Assembly: GCA_003476685.1 (NCBI GenBank)
Contig: DMVN01000174.1
Location: forward strand, 728 to 6,252
Direction: 5' to 3'
DNA from: Acidobacteriota bacterium
GTDB taxonomy: Bacteria > Acidobacteriota > Aminicenantia > Aminicenantales > Saccharicenantaceae
Length of the DNA stretch: 5,525 bases
The notes under the pieces are model-generated. The model searched no databases and was not told the DNA's origin. It saw only the letters and a program-made list of their open reading frames with translations. The position numbers and the translations under genes are program-made. This document shows positions 1-5,246 of this stretch, piece by piece (position 1 is the first letter of the stretch; every line of letters starts with the position of its first letter).

Positions 1-772
1 CGGAGAGGATCACCGCTTCCGGTGTGTCGTCAATAATCAGGTCAATGCCGGTAGCAGCCTCTAAGGCGCGGATGTTGCGCCCTTCGCGGCCGATAATCCG
101 GCCCTTCATATCATCTGAAGGCAAGTCCACCACTGAGACCGTGGTTTCCACCACGTGCTCGGCTGCCGACCGCTGGATGGCGTTGGAGATGATTTCCCGG
201 GCTAAAGCCTTGCTCTTCTCCCGGGTTTCTTCTTCAATGCGGCGGATGGCCTGGGCCGCCTGCAGCTTGGCTTCATCCTCGATTTTCCTGATCAGGCTGT
301 TTCTGGCTTCTTCTTGAGTCAACCCGGCAATTCGCTCCAGCTCTTCAGTCTGTTTCTTAAGGACTTCAGTGATTTTCTGCTCCAGGGCTTCGAGCTCTTT
401 CTCCTTGCCAAAAAGCCGCCTTTCTTTGGCCGACAGGTCTCTTTCTTTCCTTTCCAGGTTCTGATAGCGACGCTCGAGGGCTTCTTCTTTATGCAGCAGC
501 CTTCTCTCCAGTTCGCTTAGCTTGCGCCTTTTTTCCCTGGTCTGGGCTTCGAACTCGGCCTGTCTGGCCGCATCCTTTTCCCGGGCTTCGGCCTCGGCCT
601 GCTTCTTGATTTTATCAGCCTCTTCGGCGGCTCTGGCCAGGATTTCCTTGGCCCTGGCTTCCGCCTGCAGCAGTCCTTTCAGACCGCGATTTCTTTTGAG
701 CAACAGAAAGATTAATACCAGCAGAATTAAAGATAAAACGGGGATACCCGCAATCAGTACGGCCTTCATCAT
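1..772 (-). CDS. rny: Ribonuclease Y, N-terminal half (3' end outside window)
   Basis: RNase Y is a membrane-anchored endoribonuclease that starts mRNA decay in many bacteria. The frame is open from ATG 772-770 to the window edge, giving 257 residues of a family usually near 520. Order: a single N-terminal membrane helix (about residues 4-25, [20 protein letters not shown]) followed by a basic KRNRG; a long charged coiled coil (about 35-205) typical of the family; then a KH RNA-binding domain with [18 protein letters not shown] (221-238; GxxG loop GREG at 228-231) and [17 protein letters not shown] at the edge. The catalytic HD domain, with its metal-binding His-Asp pair, would lie beyond position 1 and cannot be checked. 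It follows zapA by 185 bp, the longest spacer here, so it may have its own control. Start may be the second ATG (769) by ribosome-binding-site spacing. Confidence 0.95.
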   Translation of the reverse strand, partial: MMKAVLIAGIPVLSLILLVLIFLLLKRNRGLKGLLQAEARAKEILARAAEEADKIKKQAEAEAREKDAARQAEFEAQTREKRRKLSELERRLLHKEEALERRYQNLERKERDLSAKERRLFGKEKELEALEQKITEVLKKQTEELERIAGLTQEEARNSLIRKIEDEAKLQAAQAIRRIEEETREKSKALAREIISNAIQRSAAEHVVETTVSVVDLPSDDMKGRIIGREGRNIRALEAATGIDLIIDDTPEAVILS

Positions 773-776
773 CAAA

Positions 777-782
777 CCTCCT
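777..782 (-). promoter_or_regulatory. Ribosome-binding site of rny, with two possible start codons
   Basis: AGGAGG on the minus strand lies 4 nt before an ATG (772-770) and 7 nt before a second, adjacent in-frame ATG (769-767). The 7-nt spacing is the more usual one, so the second ATG may be the main start. An upstream TCTCCT (807-802) can pair with this site, see the findings. Confidence 0.75.
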
Positions 783-896
783 CACCGGACCGCAGGGTCA
801 AAGGAGACGGGAGAAGTCAGGCCATTACTCTGGAAGGTTCAGAAATTCCAGCCCCTTAAAGCTGTGACCGAAGCCGGAGCTTCCTGTCAGCGAAGA

Positions 897-939
897 TATT
901 TCTTTATTAGACGGGGTGTCTAATCTATCAAAAGAAATA
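897..939 (-). repeat. 43-nt interrupted inverted repeat (16-bp hairpin) in the zapA-rny spacer
   Basis: On the plus strand TATTTCTTT (897-905) is the exact reverse complement of AAAGAAATA (931-939). Directly inside it, ATTAGAC (906-912) is the exact reverse complement of GTCTAAT (918-924), around a GGGGT loop. As minus-strand RNA this gives a 9-bp stem, a 6-nt one-sided bulge (930-925), a 7-bp stem and an ACCCC loop. It is not followed by a U-tract in the transcribed direction, so it is not a standard intrinsic terminator. It may be an RNA processing or stability element, part of a larger structured RNA, or a DNA-binding site. Confidence 0.7.
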
Positions 940-957
940 GAAAAAAAGTCTCCTGAA

Positions 958-1287
958 TTAAGGGGTAAGTTTTTCCAGAGTTTCAAAATCGTTTTCATGT
1001 TGTCTAACCTGATCCTCGATCTGAGCCAGCTCCGTCTCCAGACGGCTCAGGGCTTCTCTCAGTTGACCGATCCTGTTTTCTGAAACGAACAGCTCATCGG
1101 CGATGTTCAAGGCGGTCAGCACGGCTATCTTGGCCACGTCCGACGACCTTGATTTCAGGGCCACCTCGCGCATTTTCTGATCAACGAAAGAAGTCAACTG
1201 GCTGATATATCTCTCGTCTTCTTCTCCTTTGACGCAGATCCTGTATTTATTTCCAAAAATTTCAATCTCAATTATTTTCTCTTTCAT
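958..1287 (-). CDS. zapA: Cell division protein ZapA
   Basis: ZapA binds FtsZ and promotes bundling of protofilaments in the cytoplasmic Z-ring. The 109-residue product has the family layout: an N-terminal globular domain (about 1-66) with EIEIFGNKYRI (7-17), DERYISQLTSFVDQKMRE (24-41) and the best-conserved stretch IAVLTALNIADEL (54-66), then a C-terminal coiled coil (about 67-106) used for dimer and tetramer formation. Length is normal. The ATG lies in an ATGA overlap with the stop of the zapB-like gene and has only a weak GGG-containing ribosome-binding site, so translational coupling is likely. The TAA (960-958) is followed by a structured 185-bp spacer before rny. Downstream position of a structured non-coding spacer recalls the zapA-ssrS arrangement of E. 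coli. Confidence 0.92.
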   Translation of the reverse strand: MKEKIIEIEIFGNKYRICVKGEEDERYISQLTSFVDQKMREVALKSRSSDVAKIAVLTALNIADELFVSENRIGQLREALSRLETELAQIEDQVRQHENDFETLEKLTP

Positions 1288-1544
1288 ACACCCAGCTTGT
1301 CCATCTGAGTGATCAGGGCTTCAATCCGGCTCTTGACTTCCTCTTTCTCTTCCTGCAGTCGTTTCAATTCTTCTTCCAGATTGGCCAGCTTCTTGAGCCT
1401 TTCTTCCAGCTCCTTCTTCTCGGCTTTCAGGTGCTTGAGCTCGTCCTTGAGACGGGCATTTTCCTGGGAAAGCCGGGAAAAATGCTCGACAATCTGGGTG
1501 ATCTTGCCCTCTAGTATTTTAATCCGCTCCAGCTCGGATGTCAA
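1284..1544 (-). CDS. zapB: Small coiled-coil protein, probable ZapB-like cell division factor
   Basis: The 86-residue product starts with TTG (read as Met), supported by AAGGAGG 5 nt upstream. Nearly the whole chain is a charged heptad pattern rich in Glu, Lys and Leu (about residues 5-83: LEGKITQIVEHFSRL, ENARLKDELKHLKAEKKELE and so on), with no Cys, Pro or membrane segment. Length, the single long coiled coil and the ending IEALITQMDKL resemble E. coli ZapB, which ends in LQALLGRMEEV. ZapB is a cytoplasmic coiled-coil protein that assembles at the division ring through ZapA. The next gene is zapA and the two overlap by 4 nt (ATGA), which supports a joint role better than sequence alone. Coiled coils give misleading similarity, so it could also be an unrelated structural protein. 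The gene follows the pheT stop by 10 nt. Confidence 0.65.
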   Translation of the reverse strand: MTSELERIKILEGKITQIVEHFSRLSQENARLKDELKHLKAEKKELEERLKKLANLEEELKRLQEEKEEVKSRIEALITQMDKLGV

Positions 1545-1549
1545 TTTGG

Positions 1550-1556
1550 CCTCCTT
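1550..1556 (-). promoter_or_regulatory. Ribosome-binding site deciding the TTG start of the zapB-like gene
   Basis: AAGGAGG on the minus strand, overlapping the pheT stop codon (TAA, 1557-1555) and followed by a 5-nt spacer (CCAAA) and TTG at 1544-1542. No ATG or GTG in this frame is near, and the only later Met is close to the C-terminus, so the TTG is the supported start. Confidence 0.75.
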
Positions 1557-3597
1557 ATCTCAACTGAATCTTAAGCGAGGCTTTCAGTTGAGCCGTAATT
1601 TCCTGCATGGCCCGGTCCACCTCCTCGGTCTGGAGGGTGCGGCCGGCCTGCCGGAAGTAAAAGCGCACCGAATAGCTTATTTTCCCCGGCGGCACTGATT
1701 TCCCCCGGAAACGGTCGTAAACCTGGTACTTTTCCAGATAGGGCAGGTTTAGCTTCTGCAGCTGCTGCTGCAATTGCTGGTAGGAAACGTTTTCGTCCAC
1801 CAGGAAGGACAGGTCGCGGCTGGTCCCGGGGTACCTGGGAACGGGTTGAAAAGCAAAGGGACGCGGCTGTTTACGGAGCAGTTCTCCCAGGTCGATTTCA
1901 GCGCAGAAGACAGGACGCTCCAGGTCGTAGTTTCTGGCCAGGGCTGCGCTCAGCAGGCCCAGGACCCCGACCGGCTCATTCTTGACCAGGATTTTGAGTG
2001 CCTGTTCCGGCTCAAAAAAGGGATGAGTCGCGGGCTCGAACGACACCGGTTCATACCCAAGATAATTGAGGACGTCCTCCACTGCCCCTTTGAGCACAAA
2101 GAAATCAGTTTCCTTCTCCGGTTCCTTCCAGGTCCGACCCGACCTGAGGCCGGTAGTCAGAATACCCAGGCTCAGTTTTTCCCGGTGCACCTCTTCCTGT
2201 TCCCAGAAATAGATGTTGCCAACCTCAAAAATGTGCACCCCCTCAGCTTCCCGGTTAAAATTCCAGACAGCATTGTCTACCAGTCCCGGCAGCAGGGAGG
2301 TTCTCAGGGCCGAGAGCTTAGTCGAGATAGGATTCTGCAGCCTTATGCTCTGGCAACCGGTCTGCCATAGCTGTTCTTTTTCGGGGTCTGTAAAGCTGAA
2401 GTTGATAACTTCATCAAAGCCGTGATGAAACAGGACTTCCTTCAGACGCCAGACCCGGTCTTTTTCCCTGTCAGCGGGCAGCTCAAAAGATTTAACCGGA
2501 GTGACGGCGCTCGGAATACGGTCGTAACCATAAAAGCGCGCCACCTCTTCCACCAGGTCGGCTTCCCTTTCCAGGTCAACCCGGTAACTGGGAATCTCGG
2601 CCGTCCACAGGCCGGGGCTTTGCTCCTTAAGTTTGAGGCCGAGACCGCTCAGGGTCTTGACCACGAAGTCTGGTTCGACCTCCACTCCCAGCAGCTCGTT
2701 GATTCTTCTCAGCCTCAGGGTGACTGCCCGGGGTTTTCTGGGTGCCGGGTAGACATCGAGCAGGCCCCGGGAAGCTCTGGCCCCGAATTCGCAGAGCAGA
2801 GAAGCGGCCATGATGGCCGCGAGCGGAGCGGCATTGGGGTCTGCCCCCCGCTCAAAGCGGTAGGAAGCATCGGTGCTCAGGCCGAGTTTCTTGGCCGTTA
2901 ACCTGATCGAGACCGGGTTGAAGTTGGCGCTTTCGATGAAAACTTCGGTGGTGGAGTCGGTAATACCCGATTCTTCCCCACCGATTACCCCGGCAATGGC
3001 CACCGGAGTGGTTTCGTCGGCAATCACCAGCATCTCGGGGGTTAGCTCGACCTGAGTTCCTTCCAGAGTGCGGATGGTTTCACCCTTCCTGGCCTTCCTG
3101 ATTTTAATCCGGGACCCTCTAAGTTTCTTGAAATCAAAAGTATGAATCGGCTGCCCCAGAGAAAAGCAGACGTAATTGCTGACATCGACTACATTATTTA
3201 TGGGCCGGAGGCCGACGGCTTCCAGTCGTTTTCTCAACCAGTCGGGCGATGGCCCGACCTTGACTCCGGTCACCACCAGGCCGCAATAACGCGGGCACAG
3301 CTGGGGGTCCAGGATGTTGATGTCAACCAGCTCGGAAGTGGGTTTGGCCAGCTCCCGCAGCGGCCAGTTGCGGCTTTTCAGGCTCAGGCCCAGCAGGGTG
3401 GCTACTTCCCGGGCCACTCCCAGGTGACCCAGGGTGTCAGGACGGTTGGCGTAAGTTTCTATTTCGTAGACGGTGTCTTCTTCCAATTGGCTGAGACTTT
3501 CCACCATCAGCCCGATCTGGTTCAGGGAAGAAGCCAGTTCCTCAGGGCTGAGGTTGAGATTCACGTATTCTTTCAACCAGGCGTAGGATATTTTCAT
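1555..3597 (-). CDS. pheT: Phenylalanine--tRNA ligase beta subunit, short form without N-terminal OB-fold
   Basis: Partner of PheS: it binds tRNA-Phe and hydrolyses mischarged Tyr-tRNA. The 680 residues compare with about 790-800 in E. coli-type PheT. Visible parts: N-terminal MKISYAWLKEYV segment (1-35); then directly the YEIETYANRPDTLGHLGVARE region (44-64). The EMAP/OB-fold tRNA-binding domain that normally lies between these two is absent. Next come the B3/B4 editing domain (about 100-285, with RPINNVVDVSNY, IAGVIGGEESGITD and STDASYRFERGADP), B5 domain (about 292-362, with PSYRVDLEREADLVEE), the inactive class II synthetase-like core (about 375-575), and the ferredoxin-fold anticodon-binding domain (about 586-680, PRYPGTSRDLSFLVDE). 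The reading frame is intact throughout, so this is a natural short form rather than a broken gene. The ATG overlaps the pheS stop by 4 nt (ATGA) and has no good Shine-Dalgarno sequence, so translation probably depends on ribosomes ending pheS. Confidence 0.97.
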   Translation of the reverse strand: MKISYAWLKEYVNLNLSPEELASSLNQIGLMVESLSQLEEDTVYEIETYANRPDTLGHLGVAREVATLLGLSLKSRNWPLRELAKPTSELVDINILDPQLCPRYCGLVVTGVKVGPSPDWLRKRLEAVGLRPINNVVDVSNYVCFSLGQPIHTFDFKKLRGSRIKIRKARKGETIRTLEGTQVELTPEMLVIADETTPVAIAGVIGGEESGITDSTTEVFIESANFNPVSIRLTAKKLGLSTDASYRFERGADPNAAPLAAIMAASLLCEFGARASRGLLDVYPAPRKPRAVTLRLRRINELLGVEVEPDFVVKTLSGLGLKLKEQSPGLWTAEIPSYRVDLEREADLVEEVARFYGYDRIPSAVTPVKSFELPADREKDRVWRLKEVLFHHGFDEVINFSFTDPEKEQLWQTGCQSIRLQNPISTKLSALRTSLLPGLVDNAVWNFNREAEGVHIFEVGNIYFWEQEEVHREKLSLGILTTGLRSGRTWKEPEKETDFFVLKGAVEDVLNYLGYEPVSFEPATHPFFEPEQALKILVKNEPVGVLGLLSAALARNYDLERPVFCAEIDLGELLRKQPRPFAFQPVPRYPGTSRDLSFLVDENVSYQQLQQQLQKLNLPYLEKYQVYDRFRGKSVPPGKISYSVRFYFRQAGRTLQTEEVDRAMQEITAQLKASLKIQLR

Positions 3598-4628
3598 CTT
3601 CGGTTAAACTGCCTTAAAAATCTTAAATCATTTTCGTAAAAGTACCTGATTTCCGGGATCTGGAAGGCAAACATGGCCGTCCGGTCAATGCCCAGACCAA
3701 AGGCCCAACCGGAGTATATTTCGGGGTCGATATTAACATTTTTGAAGACCTGCGGGTCGACCAGGCCGGCCCCCAGGATTTCTTTCCAGCCGCTCCCCCC
3801 GCACACCCGGCACTCCGGGTCCCGGCCGCTGCAGACGATGCACTCTATATCCACCTCGGCCGATGGTTCGGTGAAGGGGAAAAAGCTCGGCCGGAACCGC
3901 AGTTTGATTTTTTCGCCAAACAGAGCCTTGATGAAATATTCCAGAGTCCCTTTCAGGTGAGCAAAGGTTATTCCCCTGTCCACCACCAGCCCTTCCACCT
4001 GGTAGAACATTGGCAGGTGGGTGGGGTCGGGCGTTTCCCGGCGGAAAACCTTGCCCGGGATTATTATTCTGATGGGCGGCTTCTTTTTTTCCATCACCCT
4101 GATCTGAACCGGCGAGGTATGAGTCCGCAGCAGCAACTTGTCATTGATATAAAGGGTGTCCCAGCTATCCCGGGCCGGGTGATGGAGTGGGAAGTTCAAG
4201 GCTTCAAAATTGTAATAATCGGTCTCTATCTCGGGGCCTTCTTCCACCGAAAAACCCATGGAAATGAAAATCTTCTCAATTTCTCGCTGAAAGAGGGTAA
4301 TGGGATGAGGAGAACCCCAGTACAGCTGCTGGCCGGGCAGAGTTGGGTCTTCTATCAACCTGGCCCGGGCCGGGGCCTGGAACTTCTGTTCCAGCTCGGC
4401 CAGACGGTTCTGGATTTCTGATTTCAGCTCGTTGAGTACCCGCCCGGCGGTCTTTTTTTCTTCCGGGCCGAGGTTTTTGAACTCTTCGAACAGCAGGGTC
4501 AGGTGGCCTTTCTTTCTGCCCAGGAAGAGCTGGCGCAGTTCTTCCGCCTCCCGCGCCTCCTTCACCCTGGAAACCAGGTCGGTGAAGAGCTGGCGGTAGT
4601 GGTTGATTTTTTCCTGCAGGGTGCTCAT
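3594..4628 (-). CDS. pheS: Phenylalanine--tRNA ligase alpha subunit
   Basis: Catalytic subunit of the cytoplasmic alpha2-beta2 enzyme that charges tRNA-Phe, using ATP to form Phe-AMP. The 344 residues are a normal length. Residues 1-85 or so form the N-terminal coiled-coil arm that contacts tRNA. The class II catalytic domain follows, with LLLRTHTSPVQ (substrate pocket His170, Ser172), motif 2 GKVFRRETPDPTHLPMFYQVEG (Arg196, His204, Gln210, Glu212) and motif 3 WAFGLGIDRTAM (308-319). The ending NDLRFLRQF is typical. A four-cysteine insert (Cys263, 266, 273, 276; CxxC-x6-CxxC) looks like the zinc-ribbon-like loop found in many bacterial PheS and absent from E. coli. The usual FHQ of motif 2 is FYQ here (Tyr209). 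The ATG follows rplT by 8 nt with only a poor Shine-Dalgarno match, suggesting coupling to rplT. The stop overlaps the pheT start in ATGA. Identity is certain. Confidence 0.97.
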   Translation of the reverse strand: MSTLQEKINHYRQLFTDLVSRVKEAREAEELRQLFLGRKKGHLTLLFEEFKNLGPEEKKTAGRVLNELKSEIQNRLAELEQKFQAPARARLIEDPTLPGQQLYWGSPHPITLFQREIEKIFISMGFSVEEGPEIETDYYNFEALNFPLHHPARDSWDTLYINDKLLLRTHTSPVQIRVMEKKKPPIRIIIPGKVFRRETPDPTHLPMFYQVEGLVVDRGITFAHLKGTLEYFIKALFGEKIKLRFRPSFFPFTEPSAEVDIECIVCSGRDPECRVCGGSGWKEILGAGLVDPQVFKNVNIDPEIYSGWAFGLGIDRTAMFAFQIPEIRYFYENDLRFLRQFNRR

Positions 4629-4636
4629 GGCCCTGA

Positions 4637-4993
4637 TCAGACCTGGGCCTGCTTGGCCTTATCCACCAGAAAAGCAAAGGTCTGCGGTGCGGATACAGCT
4701 ATCTCCGCCAGAATCTTCCGGTCGAGGTCAATGTGCAGGGCTTTTAGGCCCTTGATGAACCGGCTGTAGGACAGGCCGTTGGCTTCAGCCGCAGCCTTGA
4801 TCCTGATAATCCACAGCTGGCGGAAGTCCCGCTTCCTGGCCCGGCGGTCGCGGTAGGCGTACTGCAAGCCTTTTTCCACCGTTTCCTTGGCCGTGCGGTA
4901 ATTGCTCTTCTTGGTTCCCCAGTAACCCTTGGCTAATTTTAATATCTTTTTCCTTCGGGCTCTCTTCTTAGCACTTCTTTTTACTCTTGGCAT
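4637..4993 (-). CDS. rplT: 50S ribosomal protein L20
   Basis: L20 binds 23S rRNA early in large-subunit assembly and, in studied bacteria, represses its own operon. The 118-residue product starts [20 protein letters not shown] and contains [17 protein letters not shown] (about residues 21-37), [20 protein letters not shown] (46-65) and [13 protein letters not shown], all family hallmarks. The basic N-terminal extension and helical C-terminal half are complete and the length is usual. The ATG is preceded by AAAGGAG (5007-5001) with a 7-nt spacer. The gap to pheS is only 8 nt (4636-4629), consistent with co-transcription and translational coupling. Nothing is missing or unusual in the protein. 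Confidence 0.97.
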   Translation of the reverse strand: MPRVKRSAKKRARRKKILKLAKGYWGTKKSNYRTAKETVEKGLQYAYRDRRARKRDFRQLWIIRIKAAAEANGLSYSRFIKGLKALHIDLDRKILAEIAVSAPQTFAFLVDKAKQAQV

Positions 4994-5003
4994 GTCCAGT
5001 CTC

Positions 5004-5015
5004 CTTTCTAGAAAG
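5004..5015. repeat. 12-bp perfect palindrome overlapping the rplT ribosome-binding site
   Basis: CTTTCTAGAAAG is its own reverse complement. On the minus strand its right half (AAAG) runs into the AAAGGAG ribosome-binding site of rplT. As RNA it could form only a 4-bp stem with a CUAG loop, which is weak. A role in control of rplT is possible but unsupported; a chance palindrome is just as likely. Confidence 0.4.
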
Positions 5016-5045
5016 TGGTGTCAACAGTCAGCCGGGAGCGTCTGC

Positions 5046-5246
5046 CTAAAAATCATAGGGCAACATTTTCTTGACGGTTTTGCGGTCGGCCGGGCTCAGT
5101 TCGGCCGGTTTGCCCAGTTGTCTGATTCTCTTGGAAGCTTTTTTAGTCAGAATGTGGCTCTTGTTGGCTTTTTTGTGCAGCACCTTTTTGCTGGCTGTTA
5201 TCTTGAACCTCTTTCTGGCTGCTTTGTTGGTTTTTAGTTTTGGCAT
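5046..5246 (-). CDS. rpmI: 50S ribosomal protein L35
   Basis: Small basic protein of the large ribosomal subunit. The 66-residue product begins MPKLKTNKAARKRFKITASK and continues with the Lys/Arg-rich HKKANKSHILTKK segment typical of bacterial L35. Length and charge are normal for the family. The ATG at 5246-5244 is preceded by AGGAGG (5257-5252) with a 5-nt spacer, so the start is well supported. Both this ribosome-binding site and about half of the gene lie inside the 3' part of infC in another frame, so ribosomes finishing infC pass over the rpmI start. rplT follows 52 nt downstream. In Escherichia coli and Bacillus subtilis this operon is repressed by L20 binding a leader structure; no such leader can be recognised here, and the natural place for it (upstream of infC) is outside the window. 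Confidence 0.96.
   Translation of the reverse strand: MPKLKTNKAARKRFKITASKKVLHKKANKSHILTKKASKRIRQLGKPAELSPADRKTVKKMLPYDF

Larger units (their letters stand above)
773..957 (-). other. Structured non-coding spacer between zapA and rny (leader or possible small RNA)
   Basis: No credible gene lies in these 185 bp. Read on the minus strand the spacer starts with AGGAGAC and a T7 tract (947-941). It then holds a long hairpin (939-897), a second imperfect hairpin (891-861; GAAGC-TCCG-GCTTC core extended by TGAC/GTCA and GC/GC across small bulges) and a third (851-830; CTGGAA, 10-nt loop, TTCCAG). It ends with a pyrimidine-rich stretch, a small GACC-CTGC-GGTC hairpin (799-788) and the rny ribosome-binding site. 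A 7-bp pairing of 954-948 with 808-802 could close all three main hairpins into one 153-nt multibranched domain. This is compatible with a structured 5' leader of rny or with an independent RNA. I cannot match it to 6S RNA or another named family by eye. Pairings were found by inspection only. Confidence 0.5.

Noticed and set aside
817..825. Two-codon upstream reading frame (ATG GCC TGA) in the rny leader
   Set aside because: There is no ribosome-binding site in front of it, and such minimal frames arise often by chance.
904..931. Promoter for rny or a small RNA: TTGATA (931-926) with TCTAAT (911-906) or TAATAA (909-904)
   Set aside because: TCTAAT is a fair -10 match but its spacing is only 14 nt. 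TAATAA has acceptable spacing but is a poor match. Both sit inside the long hairpin, so the AT-rich match may be incidental.
941..985. T7 tract after zapA as an intrinsic terminator
   Set aside because: The minus-strand sequence before the T tract offers only a weak CTC-TG/CA-GAG stem of about 5 bp with a bulge and a 20-nt loop. That is not a convincing GC-rich terminator hairpin.
1309..1698. Plus-strand open frames opposite the real genes (this one and others, for example 24-317, 522-923, 1774-2370, 2422-2901, 3142-3639, 3957-4421)
   Set aside because: They are antisense to well-identified minus-strand genes, have low-complexity or unfamiliar translations and no recognisable domains. They are shadows of the coding strand.
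4276..4677. Minus-strand 133-codon open frame overlapping pheS and rplT
   Set aside because: It is an out-of-frame reading of pheS with a Pro/Arg/Gly-rich translation. PheS and L20 fully explain this DNA.
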